Translations under genes and position numbers: made by a program | Shown here: in pieces, positions 1-8,251 of the stretch | How positions within the stretch are numbered: the stretch's first letter is position 1 | How the letters are laid out: each line of letters begins with the position of its first letter | Source: Nitrosomonadales bacterium | GTDB lineage: Bacteria > Pseudomonadota > Gammaproteobacteria > Burkholderiales > Gallionellaceae | Assembly (NCBI GenBank): GCA_023259015.1 | Contig: JAHFRC010000005.1 | Location: 1 to 47,953, forward strand | Direction: 5' to 3' | Length of the DNA stretch: 47,953 nt | Notes under the pieces: generated by a model | Told to the model about the DNA's origin: nothing | The model's input: the letters and a program-made list of their open reading frames with translations, nothing else | Database searches by the model: none

Positions 1-19
1 GAAAAGCCCCACAACATCT

Positions 20-50
20 TTGTGTCCTTCGTACCCTTCGTGGTGAAATA
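20..50. repeat. CACGAAG-type dispersed repeat unit, single arm
   Basis: Upstream of phoH the sequence reads as tandem variants of CCTTCGTG (TGTCCTTCGTACCCTTCGTG at 23-42). The same motif family, in both orientations, forms the two arms between ntrB and ntrC at 11382-11501. This type of intergenic repeat occurs in many bacterial genomes. No function is evident from this copy. Confidence 0.55.
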
Positions 51-61
51 GATTTTTCAAG

Positions 62-1036
62 ATGAATACACCTGCCCTTCAATTCTCTCTCGAACCCGTG
101 GACAATGCGCGCCTCGCCAATCTGTGCGGCGCATTCGACGAGAACCTGCGCCAGGTAGAGACCGCGCTGGAAGTTGTCATTGCGCGGCGCGGCGAACACT
201 TCAGCGTGCAGGGAGAAACACAACAGGCGGAACTTGCGCGCCAGGTGTTGCAAAATTTCTACCTCGAAGCAAGGCACGACATCAGCCTCGAACGCCTGCA
301 GCTCGGCCTGATCGAGCTGATGAAGACAGACAGCCGGACGGAAGCACGAAGCGAGGATTACGTGCCGCTGCTGATGACGCGCAAGGCAGAGGTGCGCGGC
401 CGCACGCCGCGCCAGAACGATTACCTGCAAGCCATCCAGCAGCATGACATCACTTTCGGCATCGGCCCCGCCGGTACCGGCAAGACTTACCTCGCCGTGG
501 CCTGTGCGGTGGATGCAATGCAACGCGAAGCGGTGAAACGCCTGGTGCTGGTGCGCCCGGCGGTGGAGGCAGGCGAGCGCCTGGGTTTCTTGCCCGGCGA
601 CATGGCGCAAAAAGTCGACCCATACCTGCGCCCGCTGTATGACGCGCTCTACGACCTGATGGGCGTAGACAAAGTGGCCAAGGCATTCGAGCGCGGCGTG
701 ATCGAAATCGCGCCACTGGCCTACATGCGCGGACGCACCATCAACCATTCCTTCATCATCCTCGATGAGGCGCAGAACACCACGCCGGAGCAGATGAAGA
801 TGTTCCTCACCCGCATCGGTTTCGGCAGCAAGGCGGTCATCACCGGAGACGTGACGCAGATCGATCTTGCGCGCGGACAAAAGAGCGGGCTGATCGAGGC
901 GCGCGGTGTGCTAAAAGATGTGCGCGGCATCGCCTTCCAGGATTTTCTCGCCGAGGACGTGGTGCGCCATCCGCTGGTGCAGAAAATTGTCTCAGCTTAT
1001 GAGCGCCATGAACAAGAAAAAAAGCAGCAGCCATGA
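62..1036 (+). CDS. phoH: PhoH-like ATPase (YbeZ)
   Basis: This 324-residue protein belongs to the PhoH/YbeZ family of cytoplasmic P-loop NTPases linked to RNA metabolism; YbeZ works with the endoribonuclease YbeY. A Walker A motif GPAGTGKT lies at about residues 135-142, and a Walker B-like stretch ILDEAQN at about 233-239 is followed by an ITGD sensor motif. The length is normal for the family. The stop overlaps the ybeY start by 4 bases (ATGA), so translation is probably coupled. The order phoH-ybeY-corC is widely conserved in proteobacteria, where miaB often precedes it; the window starts too late to show that. The family call is firm; the exact substrate of the ATPase is not known. Confidence 0.95.
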   Translation: MNTPALQFSLEPVDNARLANLCGAFDENLRQVETALEVVIARRGEHFSVQGETQQAELARQVLQNFYLEARHDISLERLQLGLIELMKTDSRTEARSEDYVPLLMTRKAEVRGRTPRQNDYLQAIQQHDITFGIGPAGTGKTYLAVACAVDAMQREAVKRLVLVRPAVEAGERLGFLPGDMAQKVDPYLRPLYDALYDLMGVDKVAKAFERGVIEIAPLAYMRGRTINHSFIILDEAQNTTPEQMKMFLTRIGFGSKAVITGDVTQIDLARGQKSGLIEARGVLKDVRGIAFQDFLAEDVVRHPLVQKIVSAYERHEQEKKQQP

Positions 1037-1485
1037 GCGCCGCGTACAAACTGTCCTTGTCGGTGCAGTACGCAACCAATGCAGAACGCTTGCCCACGCG
1101 ATCACAGTTCCGGCGCTGGGTGAGAGCGGCATTGCAGCGCGATATGCAAGTTGCGCTGCGCATCGTGGATGAGGCCGAAGGGTGCGAGCTGGACAAAAGT
1201 TATCGCGGCAAGGATTACGCCACCAATGTGCTGACATTCGCGTATGACGACACCGATCCGGTCTCCGGCGATGTGGCCATCTGCGCGCCGGTGGTGGAGC
1301 GCGAGGCGCACGAACAACACAAGAATTTGCATGCGCATTATGCACATCTCGCTATCCATGCCGCCTTGCATCTGCAAGGTTACGACCACGAAAATGAGGC
1401 AGATGCCGTCGCCATGGAAACGCGCGAAACTGCAATATTGCTGAAATTAGGGTATGCTGATCCTTATCAGGGAGTGGCTTCATAA
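1033..1485 (+). CDS. ybeY: Endoribonuclease YbeY
   Basis: YbeY is a zinc-dependent single-strand endoribonuclease needed for 16S rRNA 3' maturation and ribosome quality control. The 150-residue product carries the signature HxxxHxxxxxH, with His109, His113 and His119 in the run [11 protein letters not shown], which binds the catalytic zinc. The length is typical. Its ATG overlaps the phoH stop, and corC follows after 8 bases, so the three genes probably form one transcript. Nothing unusual is seen. Confidence 0.95.
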   Translation: MSAAYKLSLSVQYATNAERLPTRSQFRRWVRAALQRDMQVALRIVDEAEGCELDKSYRGKDYATNVLTFAYDDTDPVSGDVAICAPVVEREAHEQHKNLHAHYAHLAIHAALHLQGYDHENEADAVAMETRETAILLKLGYADPYQGVAS

Positions 1486-1493
1486 TTATAAAG

Positions 1494-2354
1494 ATGGACG
1501 AGTCAGGAAGTAGTAACAAACCAACCTTGCTGGAGCGGCTTTCCACGCTGCTGCTGCGTGAACCGGAAGACCGCGAGCAACTCATAGAATTGTTGCACTC
1601 CGCTTATGAGCGGAATTTGCTGGATGCCGATGCGCTCTCCATGATGGAAGGGGTAATTCTGGTTTCGGAGCAGCAGGTGCGCGAGATCATGATTCCGCGC
1701 GCGCAGATGGATGTCATCGATATCAGCCAGCCGCCGGAAAAATTCATTCCCTTTGTCATAGAGACCGCGCATTCGCGCTTCCCCGTGATTGACGGCAACA
1801 AGGACAACATCATCGGCATTCTGCTTGCCAAGGACTTGCTGCGCTATTATGCGGGCGAGGAATTCGAAGTGCGCGAGATGCTGCGACCTGCCGTATTCGT
1901 ACCGGAATCCAAGCGCCTCAATGTGCTGCTGCGCGATTTTCGCGCCAACCGCAACCACATAGCGCTGGTGGTGGATGAGTACGGCGGCGTATGCGGCATG
2001 GTAACCATCGAGGATGTGCTGGAGCAGATCGTCGGCGACATCGAAGATGAATACGATTTCGACGAAGAAGAAGACAACATCATCCCTGACGGCAAGGGCA
2101 ACTGGCGCGTCAAGGCTGCGACCGAAATTGTGGATTTCAATGAAGCGCTTGGCACGTCGTTCAGCGATGAAGAATATGATACAGTCGGCGGCCTGGTGCT
2201 CAAGGCTGCCGGCCAGCTTCCCAAGCGTGGCGACCGCATTCCCATCGACGGTTGCACCTTCACCGTGTTGCGTGCCGACAGCCGCCGCCTCTATTCGTTG
2301 TTGGTGGAACTCAAGGCAATTCAAGGAAGGGTTGAAAATCAGCCCGTAACGTAG
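1494..2354 (+). CDS. corC: CorC/HlyC-family CBS-domain protein
   Basis: This 286-residue soluble protein has the standard CorC layout: an N-terminal segment, a pair of CBS domains (starting near the IMIPRAQMDVI motif at about residue 65 and ending with DEYGGVCGMVTIEDVLEQI near 165-185), an acidic linker, and a C-terminal CorC/transporter-associated domain. Family members are linked to Mg2+/Co2+ efflux and are found with the membrane protein CorB or the phoH-ybeY cluster. In many relatives lnt (apolipoprotein N-acyltransferase) comes next; here glyA follows after 125 bases, so the usual cluster is cut short. The ion specificity cannot be read from the sequence. Confidence 0.9.
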   Translation: MDESGSSNKPTLLERLSTLLLREPEDREQLIELLHSAYERNLLDADALSMMEGVILVSEQQVREIMIPRAQMDVIDISQPPEKFIPFVIETAHSRFPVIDGNKDNIIGILLAKDLLRYYAGEEFEVREMLRPAVFVPESKRLNVLLRDFRANRNHIALVVDEYGGVCGMVTIEDVLEQIVGDIEDEYDFDEEEDNIIPDGKGNWRVKAATEIVDFNEALGTSFSDEEYDTVGGLVLKAAGQLPKRGDRIPIDGCTFTVLRADSRRLYSLLVELKAIQGRVENQPVT

Positions 2355-2479
2355 TCGCGGTGCTTATCCACCCTGTGCAACCGCACTTGTCCGCCAGCGC
2401 ACCGCATTTTCGCCCTTGCCATCCGCCGTGATAAAATGCGCTGCTTTCCCATTCACCGATATTTTTTGGAAGGTTTGCC

Positions 2480-3727
2480 ATGTTATCCAGCAGAAACACC
2501 ATCGCCCATACCGACCCGGAATTGTGGGCCGCAATCCAGAACGAAAATCGCCGCCAGGAAGATCACATCGAGCTGATAGCCTCGGAAAATTACACCAGCC
2601 CGGCGGTGATGGAGGCGCAGGGTAGCCAGCTCACCAACAAGTATGCCGAGGGCTATCCCGGCAAGCGCTACTATGGCGGTTGCGAGTATGCGGACGTGGC
2701 GGAACAATTGGCCATAGACCGCGCCAAGGCGCTGTTCGGCGCGGAATATGCCAATGTGCAACCGCATTCCGGTTCGCAAGCCAACCAGGCGGTATATATG
2801 GCGGTGCTCAAGCCGGGCGACACGATTTTGGGCATGAGCCTGGCGCATGGCGGGCACCTGACTCATGGTGCATCGGTGAACCTCAGCGGCAAGCTGTATA
2901 ACGCCGTCACCTACGGCTTGAACGACAAGGAAGAAATTGATTACGACCAGGTGCAGAAACTGGCTAACGAGCATAAACCCAAGATGATCGTGGCGGGAGC
3001 TTCCGCTTATGCGCTGGTGATCGACTGGAAGCGCTTCCGCGCGATTGCCGACAGCGTGGGGGCTTACCTGTTCGTGGATATGGCGCACTACGCCGGCTTG
3101 ATCGCGGCGGGGGTGTATCCGAACCCTGTCGGCATCGCTGATTTCGTGACCACCACCACCCATAAAACCTTGCGCGGGCCGCGCGGAGGTTTGATCCTGG
3201 CCAAGTCCGAGCACGAAAAGGCGCTGAATTCGGCGATCTTTCCCGGCATTCAGGGCGGCCCGCTGATGCATGTAATCGCGGCCAAGGCGGTGGCTCTCAA
3301 GGAAGCGATGAGCAAGGAATTCAAGGTGTACCAGAGGCAGGTGGTGGATAACGCGCGCGTGATGTCCAAGGTGTTGCAGGAGCGCGGTTTACGCATCGTA
3401 TCCGGCCGCACCGACAGCCATGTATTTCTGGTGGACTTGCAACCCAAGCGCATCACCGGAAAAGATGCCGAAGCGGCGCTGGGTCGTGCCCACATCACGG
3501 TGAACAAAAACGCCATCCCCAACGATCCGCAAAAACCGTTCGTCACCAGCGGCATCCGCATCGGCAGCCCGGCGATGACCACGCGCGGCTTCAGGGAGCT
3601 GGAAGCGGAGAAGCTGGCGTACCTGATTGCGGATGTGCTGGATGCGCCCAACGACGAAGCGGTGATCGCGCGCGTTGCAGGGGAAGTAAAAAAGTTGACC
3701 ACGCAGTTTCCGGTGTATGGAGCATAA
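2480..3727 (+). CDS. glyA: Serine hydroxymethyltransferase
   Basis: GlyA is the cytosolic PLP enzyme that interconverts serine and glycine with tetrahydrofolate, the main source of one-carbon units. The 415-residue product is full length. The PLP lysine is Lys229 in the motif [14 protein letters not shown]. The start is supported by a GGAAGG ribosome-binding site about 6 bases upstream of the ATG. A weak -10-like TAAAAT lies at 2432-2437. The TAA stop is the first part of a 17-bp inverted-repeat arm. The usual neighbour nrdR follows only after a 378-base spacer holding a transposon-like element and then a terminator hairpin. Confidence 0.97.
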   Translation: MLSSRNTIAHTDPELWAAIQNENRRQEDHIELIASENYTSPAVMEAQGSQLTNKYAEGYPGKRYYGGCEYADVAEQLAIDRAKALFGAEYANVQPHSGSQANQAVYMAVLKPGDTILGMSLAHGGHLTHGASVNLSGKLYNAVTYGLNDKEEIDYDQVQKLANEHKPKMIVAGASAYALVIDWKRFRAIADSVGAYLFVDMAHYAGLIAAGVYPNPVGIADFVTTTTHKTLRGPRGGLILAKSEHEKALNSAIFPGIQGGPLMHVIAAKAVALKEAMSKEFKVYQRQVVDNARVMSKVLQERGLRIVSGRTDSHVFLVDLQPKRITGKDAEAALGRAHITVNKNAIPNDPQKPFVTSGIRIGSPAMTTRGFRELEAEKLAYLIADVLDAPNDEAVIARVAGEVKKLTTQFPVYGA

Positions 3728-3748
3728 GTTGTCAGTCGTAAGACGTAG

Positions 3749-4023
3749 GGAAACACTGAATAAGTCCCACATGGCCGCGCACTGTGTTTTGCGGAATGGG
3801 CTGCAAGGCGTGCGAGGCAGCGAATGGTTGATCCCCTTCGCAACGAGCACAACGCTGCAGACCGCCCGCAAAACCAGTGCCCATAAGGGTTGCGACAAAA
3901 TAGCGCGCTCGCGGCGTTGCGCTCCTCGGCATCGTAGTCCGGGCTACGACCTTCGTCGCGCGTCTTGCGATCATCGCGATTTTGTCAGCAACGCGGCTCA
4001 TGGAGGACTTATTCAGTGTTTCC
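3749..4023. mobile_element. MITE-like element with 19-bp terminal inverted repeats and two internal hairpins
   Basis: Perfect 19-bp terminal inverted repeats, GGAAACACTGAATAAGTCC at 3749-3767 and its reverse complement at 4005-4023, bound a 275-bp non-coding unit. Inside are two consecutive long imperfect palindromes. The first has outer arms at 3779-3794 and 3866-3880. The second has outer arms starting at GACAAAAT (3894) and ending at ATTTTGTC (3986), with its centre at CGTAG-TCCGGG-CTACG. No transposase is encoded, so any movement would depend on an enzyme supplied in trans. I see no clean target-site duplication; the flanks carry only a short GTA-like similarity. It occupies most of the glyA-nrdR spacer. 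Confidence 0.75.
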
Positions 4024-4045
4024 GTAAGTCATTAGTTGGTTTTGT

Positions 4046-4066
4046 CGCCGCAATGCGGCGGTTTTT
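4046..4066 (+). terminator. Rho-independent terminator downstream of glyA
   Basis: A perfect 6-bp GC stem (CGCCGC / GCGGCG) with a 3-base loop is followed by GTTTTT. It lies 40 bases before nrdR and 319 bases after the glyA stop, on the far side of the MITE-like element. It probably ended the glyA transcript close to the gene before that insertion. Confidence 0.7.
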
Positions 4067-4105
4067 AACTTACGACTTCCAACTTGCGGCTTACGACTAT
4101 TTTTT

Positions 4106-4585
4106 ATGAAATGCCCCTTCTGTAAATGCCCGGATACCCAAGTGGTGGACACACGCGAGAGCGAGGAGGGCGACAGCATCCGCCGCCGCCGCCGCTGTCT
4201 GTCCTGCGAAAAGCGCTTTACCACCTATGAAATGGTAGAGTTGCGCATGCCGCAGGTGGTCAAGCAAAACGGTATGCGCAGCGAATTCGATGAAGAAAAA
4301 CTGCGCACCAGCTTCAGCCGCGCACTGCACAAGCGTCCGGTGCCGACGGAACTGGTGGATGCCGCCATCGATAATGTGACGCAAAAGATATTCGCGCTTG
4401 GTGAACGCGAGATTGGGTCGCGCCAGATCGGCGAAATGGTGATGAAAGAGCTGCTGAAGCTGGACAAGGTAGCCTATATCCGCTTTGCTTCGGTGTACAA
4501 AAGTTTTCAGGACGTGGGCGATTTTACCGATGCGGTGGAAGCAGTGCGCAAATCCCCATCCCGCCGCAAGCCGCAAACAAAATAA
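4106..4585 (+). CDS. nrdR: Transcriptional repressor NrdR
   Basis: NrdR is a zinc-ribbon plus ATP-cone repressor that senses ATP/dATP and controls ribonucleotide reductase operons. The 159-residue product has the zinc ribbon Cys3-x2-Cys6 ... Cys31-x2-Cys34 with the basic run RRRRR before the second pair, followed by an ATP-cone from about residue 45 to 140. The length is standard. ribD starts 2 bases after its stop and ribE 2 bases after that, so nrdR-ribD-ribE is probably co-transcribed. The terminator just upstream suggests nrdR needs its own promoter or read-through; I could not identify that promoter. Confidence 0.95.
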   Translation: MKCPFCKCPDTQVVDTRESEEGDSIRRRRRCLSCEKRFTTYEMVELRMPQVVKQNGMRSEFDEEKLRTSFSRALHKRPVPTELVDAAIDNVTQKIFALGEREIGSRQIGEMVMKELLKLDKVAYIRFASVYKSFQDVGDFTDAVEAVRKSPSRRKPQTK

Positions 4586-4587
4586 TC

Positions 4588-5679
4588 ATGTTTACCCCGC
4601 AGGACAGCGTGTGGATGGCTCAAGCGCTCCGCTTGGCAGAGCGCGGTCTTTATTCTGCCAGCCCCAATCCGCGTGTCGGCTGCGTGCTGGTGCGCAACGG
4701 CAACGTTGTTGGCGAAGGCTGGCACGAACGCGCCGGAGAACCTCATGCGGAAGCGCATGCGCTACGCGCAGCAGGCGAAGCGGCGCGCGGCGCAACCGCT
4801 TATGTGACGCTGGAACCTTGCAGCCATCAGGGGCGTACCCCGCCCTGTGCCGATGCGCTGATAGAAGCCGGAGTGGCGCGAGTGGTGGCCGCAGTGCATG
4901 ACCCCAATCCGCAGGTGGCAGGGCAGGGTATTGCGAAATTGCGTGCGGCAGGTGTTGAAGTCGAGTGCGGTCTGATGGAAACCGCAGCGCGCGAGTTGAA
5001 TATCGGGTTTTTTGCGCGCATGACGCGCGACATGCCGTGGGTGCGCAGCAAGATCGCGGCAAGCCTGGATGGCCGCACAGCACTCAACAATGGCGAGAGC
5101 AAATGGATTACCGGTGAGGCAGCGCGGCAGGATGTACAGCAATGGCGCGCGCGTTCCTGTGCGGTGCTCACAGGCATCGGCACCGTGCTGGCGGACGATC
5201 CGCAGTTGAGTGTGCGCGGGATTGCAACCACGCGCCAGCCGTTGCGTGCGGTAGTGGATAATGCCTTGCGCCTTCCGCCGAAGGCACGGCTGCTGCAACA
5301 AAGAGGCGTGATGGTTTACACTGCCACACATGATGCGGAAAAAGTCGGCGTACTGGAACAGGCAGGGGCTTGCGTAATGGTGCTGCCGGATGCGAGCGGC
5401 CAGGTGAATATGGCAGTCGTATTGCGCGACCTCGCCGCGCAGGGCTGCAACGAAGTGCTGGTGGAAGCGGGTGGCAAGTTGAATGGAGCCTTGTTCAAGG
5501 AGGGGTTGGTGGATGAACTGGTGCTGTATCTCGCTCCGCAATTGCTGGGAGATATGGCGCGCGGCATGGCGCGGCTGGGCGAACTGACCAGCCTGGACCA
5601 GCGCATCGAGTTGGAATGGAAAGACGTACGCCATGTGGGCCGCGATTTGCGCATCGTGGCGCGGGTGAAGAAAGGATAA
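4588..5679 (+). CDS. ribD: Bifunctional riboflavin deaminase/reductase RibD
   Basis: RibD carries out two riboflavin steps, deamination of the pyrimidine and NADPH-dependent reduction of the ribosyl side chain. The 363-residue protein has an N-terminal zinc deaminase domain with His53-Ala-Glu55 (PHAEAHAL) and the Cys pair in EPCSHQGRTPPC (Cys78, Cys87). A C-terminal RibD reductase domain starts at about residue 145 (RSKIAASLDGRTAL). It is full length, lies 2 bases after nrdR, and is followed by ribE after 2 bases. No FMN riboswitch is visible in front of this operon. Confidence 0.95.
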   Translation: MFTPQDSVWMAQALRLAERGLYSASPNPRVGCVLVRNGNVVGEGWHERAGEPHAEAHALRAAGEAARGATAYVTLEPCSHQGRTPPCADALIEAGVARVVAAVHDPNPQVAGQGIAKLRAAGVEVECGLMETAARELNIGFFARMTRDMPWVRSKIAASLDGRTALNNGESKWITGEAARQDVQQWRARSCAVLTGIGTVLADDPQLSVRGIATTRQPLRAVVDNALRLPPKARLLQQRGVMVYTATHDAEKVGVLEQAGACVMVLPDASGQVNMAVVLRDLAAQGCNEVLVEAGGKLNGALFKEGLVDELVLYLAPQLLGDMARGMARLGELTSLDQRIELEWKDVRHVGRDLRIVARVKKG

Positions 5680-5681
5680 AT

Positions 5682-6278
5682 ATGTTCAGCGGCATCATCG
5701 CAGACATAGGCGTTATCGCCCGCGCGGAAGACCGCAACGGCGGCCTGCGCCTTTCCATCGAAACGCGTATGCTCGGCATGGGCGACGTGCAACTTGGCGA
5801 CAGCATCGCGGTGAACGGCGTTTGCCTCACCGTGGTAAAGAAAGAGGACAATTTTTTTGTTGTGGACGTATCGCGCGAAACATTGAATTGCATCGTAGGG
5901 CTGGAAGTGCAGGGCGCGCGCGTCAACCTGGAAAAGGCGCTACGCCTGGCAGACAGGCTGGGCGGACATCTGGTGAGCGGGCATGTAGATGGCGTGGGTG
6001 AAGTGGTTGCATTCACTGACCTCGGCGAGAGCTGGAAACTGGTGGTGCGTGCACCGCAAGCGCTGGCAAAATACATCGCGGTGAAGGGTTCCATCACCAC
6101 CAACGGCGTGAGTTTAACGGTGAATGAAGTGGATGGTGCAGTATTCAGCATCAACCTGATTCCGCACACGATGGCGATGACTACCCTGTCGGAGCTGCAT
6201 GCGGGTGAGAAAGTGAACCTGGAAATCGATTTGATTGCGCGCTATGTGGAGCGCATGCTGGCGGCTGAAAAGGAGTAA
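5682..6278 (+). CDS. ribE: Riboflavin synthase, alpha subunit
   Basis: This enzyme dismutates two 6,7-dimethyl-8-ribityllumazine molecules to give riboflavin. The start is the ATG at 5682 (MFSGIIADIG), preceded by AAAGGA; the frame is open upstream, but those codons lie inside ribD. The 198-residue product has the two repeated lumazine-binding barrels, seen in the parallel motifs NGVCLTVV and NGVSLTVN. No ribBA or ribH follows, as would be common; the next gene is convergent. A short AT-rich palindrome CCAATTTTAATTGG (6281-6294) sits just after the stop. Confidence 0.95.
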   Translation: MFSGIIADIGVIARAEDRNGGLRLSIETRMLGMGDVQLGDSIAVNGVCLTVVKKEDNFFVVDVSRETLNCIVGLEVQGARVNLEKALRLADRLGGHLVSGHVDGVGEVVAFTDLGESWKLVVRAPQALAKYIAVKGSITTNGVSLTVNEVDGAVFSINLIPHTMAMTTLSELHAGEKVNLEIDLIARYVERMLAAEKE

Positions 6279-6338
6279 TTCCAATTTTAATTGGCTGACA
6301 GCTATCCGCTACAAACTACCAGCTCAATTTGCATTGCA

Positions 6339-6791
6339 TCAGCTTTGTTCCCACGGTAACCCGCTCACGCGCCAGCCGTTCAACATGTTACGGTGCTCAT
6401 CCGCATCCTTGTCGCCCTCGAAGCCTTCCAGCACGTTATAGCAGTCGACATAGCCCGCCCGCGTGGCGGCGATGGCGGCGTTGTGCGAGCGGACGCCGCT
6501 ACGGCAGATGAACATCACCAGCGCTTCCTTGTCCACCTGTTGCTCGAGTTGCGCGATGAAATTAGGGTTGGACTTCATGCCGGGATAGGCAGCCCATTCG
6601 ATTTCCGCCGCATTGGGGATGCGTCCCACCCATTCCAGTTCGGCATGCGTGCGTACGTCTACCAGTTTCGCGCCGGGTGCGGATTGCATGATTTCGTAAG
6701 CCTCGTCCGGCAACAGTGCGCCTTCATAAGGCAAGTTCATTTCTTTGGCGCGGCTTTGCGCGGCATTCAGAATTTCGGTAATTTTACCCAT
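6339..6791 (-). CDS. Rhodanese-like sulfurtransferase
   Basis: This single-domain rhodanese-fold protein has about 150 residues from the chosen start MGKITEIL; an upstream in-frame Met at 6845 gives an unlikely 18-residue extension. The catalytic loop is CRSGVRS with Cys96, the residue that would carry the persulfide. The N-terminal 25 residues precede the fold proper (DVRTHAELEWVGRIPNA). No signal peptide is seen, so it is probably cytoplasmic. It converges on ribE and diverges from the cation-efflux gene. The sulfur acceptor cannot be deduced. Confidence 0.88.
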   Translation of the reverse strand: MGKITEILNAAQSRAKEMNLPYEGALLPDEAYEIMQSAPGAKLVDVRTHAELEWVGRIPNAAEIEWAAYPGMKSNPNFIAQLEQQVDKEALVMFICRSGVRSHNAAIAATRAGYVDCYNVLEGFEGDKDADEHRNMLNGWRVSGLPWEQS

Positions 6792-6868
6792 TGCGTCCCC
6801 GTTGATGTTTAATATGCAGTCGGCAAGTGTTATCCTGCACGGCATAGTTTAATAGTAACGCAACCGCA

Positions 6869-8059
6869 ATGAAAAATCCTGTTCACTCACAAACCCACAG
6901 CAAATCCGATGCCTTCGAACCCGCCCATCCGGAGCGCTTTGCCGCTGCGCGTAAAAGCACATGGATCAGTATTTTTATCAACCTGCTGCTGACAGTGCTG
7001 CAGGTGGTTGCCGGTTACCTTGGGCGTTCGCAATCCTTGATGGCGGACGGCCTGCATTCGTTGTCCGATTTGCTCGCCGATTTTCTGGTGTTGTTCGCCA
7101 ACCGCCATGGCAACCGCCATGCCGATGCCGACCATCCCTACGGCCACGCGCGCATGGAAACCGCCGCCACGCTGATCCTCGGCATAGCGCTGGCGGCATT
7201 GGGCGCTGCGCTGCTGTTCGCCGCCGGAATGCGCTTGCAGCATCCCGAACTGGTGCAGCCCGTGCATCCGCTCACGCTGTGGATCGCGCTCATTGCGCTG
7301 GCAGCCAAGGAAGGTATGTTCCGCTACATGCTGGCGGTGGCCAAGCGCGTGCGCTCGCAAATGCTCGTCGCCAACGCGTGGCATGCGCGCTCCGATGCGG
7401 CGTCTTCGCTAGTGGTGGTGGTGGGCATTTCCGGCAACCTGATGGGCTATACTTTTCTCGACCTGATTGCCGCCGCAGTGGTGGGCGTGATGATCGCGCA
7501 CATGGGCGGCAAGTTCGCGCTGGAGGCGATGGCCGAGCTGATTGACACCGGCCTTTCCTCCGAAGAGGTGGAAGCCATCCGCAATACTTTGCAATCAACA
7601 CCTGGTGTGCGCGGGTTACATGAATTGCGCACGCGCAAGATGGCCGACCATGCGCTGGTGGACGCGCACATTCTGGTCGACCCGAAAATCAGTGTGTCCG
7701 AAGGGCATTACATCGCCGAGTCGGCGCGCCAGGCGGTGCTGCGCCAACATCATGTGATGGATGTGATGGTGCACATCGATCCGGAAGATGACATGCGGGT
7801 CAAACCCAATGCCCATCTGCCGAACCGCGAAGTTTTGCTCAAGCATCTTGCCGGGCGGCTGGGCGATAATCTGCCGCTTGGAAATCGCATCATGCTGCAT
7901 TATCTGGATGGCAAAGTAGACGCCGATTTATTTCTTGACCCGGTGGATTATCAGGACTCCAACAAGACAGAAGCATTAAGAAGTAAATGCGCTGAAATCA
8001 CGGCGGATGACCCGTATTTTCGCACCATTCATCTGCACCACAGCCGCGCACAGGAATAG
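6869..8059 (+). CDS. Cation diffusion facilitator family transporter
   Basis: This 396-residue inner-membrane metal/proton antiporter has six predicted membrane segments between about residues 30 and 225. The family motifs are ADGLHSLSDLLAD in TM2, HPYGHARME in the loop before TM3, and HARSDAASS (an HxxxD metal pair) in TM5, followed by a cytoplasmic dimerisation domain. It is longer than the usual 290-320 residues: after the normal C-terminal domain a further segment of about 90 residues (from about 305) ends in HLHHSRAQE. The metal is probably Zn2+, Fe2+ or Mn2+; the sequence does not settle which. It stands alone, divergent from the rhodanese gene. Confidence 0.88.
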   Translation: MKNPVHSQTHSKSDAFEPAHPERFAAARKSTWISIFINLLLTVLQVVAGYLGRSQSLMADGLHSLSDLLADFLVLFANRHGNRHADADHPYGHARMETAATLILGIALAALGAALLFAAGMRLQHPELVQPVHPLTLWIALIALAAKEGMFRYMLAVAKRVRSQMLVANAWHARSDAASSLVVVVGISGNLMGYTFLDLIAAAVVGVMIAHMGGKFALEAMAELIDTGLSSEEVEAIRNTLQSTPGVRGLHELRTRKMADHALVDAHILVDPKISVSEGHYIAESARQAVLRQHHVMDVMVHIDPEDDMRVKPNAHLPNREVLLKHLAGRLGDNLPLGNRIMLHYLDGKVDADLFLDPVDYQDSNKTEALRSKCAEITADDPYFRTIHLHHSRAQE

Positions 8060-8090
8060 TGCGTTTATATAACCCTTGCCCAACTTCAGG

Positions 8091-8138
8091 GCGCATATTT
8101 TCATCCATTTAATTGGATGGATATGGCAAAATATGCGC
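8091..8138. promoter_or_regulatory. Long palindrome upstream of the glnA promoter
   Basis: Perfect 11-bp arms GCGCATATTTT (8091-8101) and AAAATATGCGC (8128-8138) enclose a second inverted pair CATCCA / TGGATG (8102-8107, 8114-8119). The centre lies about 70 bases upstream of the expected sigma-54 transcription start. It could be an activator (NtrC-type enhancer) or repressor site. The arms are not a textbook NtrC half-site (TGCAC), so the identity of the protein is open. Confidence 0.5.
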
Positions 8139-8157
8139 TTCGGTGCTGGGAAGTGTA

Positions 8158-8173
8158 TGGCGCGTTTTGTGCT
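8158..8173 (+). promoter_or_regulatory. Sigma-54 (RpoN) promoter of glnA
   Basis: TGGCGCGTTTTGTGCT matches the -24/-12 consensus TGGCACG-N4-TTGCW with two differences. The invariant GG (8159-8160) and GC (8171-8172) are separated by exactly 10 bases. Transcription would start near 8184, leaving a leader of about 68 bases before glnA. The sigma-54 activator gene ntrC lies downstream in the same locus. Confidence 0.72.
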
Positions 8174-8251
8174 GAAGAATTGTCGGGTTTTAGCTAGCCT
8201 GATTTCCGGTTTATTTTTGGTTTGGTTGTTAACGTTCAAGGGAGAACAATT

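Larger units (their letters stand above)
3726..4085. repeat. Outer inverted repeat around the glyA-nrdR spacer
   Basis: The arm at 3726-3742 (AAGTTGTCAGTCGTAAG) matches the reverse complement of 4069-4085 (CTTACGACTTCCAACTT) at 15 of 17 positions. The arms enclose both the 275-bp element and the terminator hairpin, and the left arm starts inside the glyA stop codon. The GTCAGTCGT motif also recurs inside the coding sequence at about 31147-31157. This may be an older repeat into which the 275-bp element inserted. Confidence 0.55.

Noticed and set aside
840-1196. Antisense open frames over phoH, ybeY, corC and most other genes
   Set aside because: GC-rich coding DNA gives long open shadows; none has a family motif or a ribosome-binding site, and each lies over a well-supported gene.
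8134-8147. GCGC-TTCG-GTGC as an NtrC site
   Set aside because: The half-sites and spacing do not match the NtrC consensus and it lies very close to the promoter; not listed as a separate feature.
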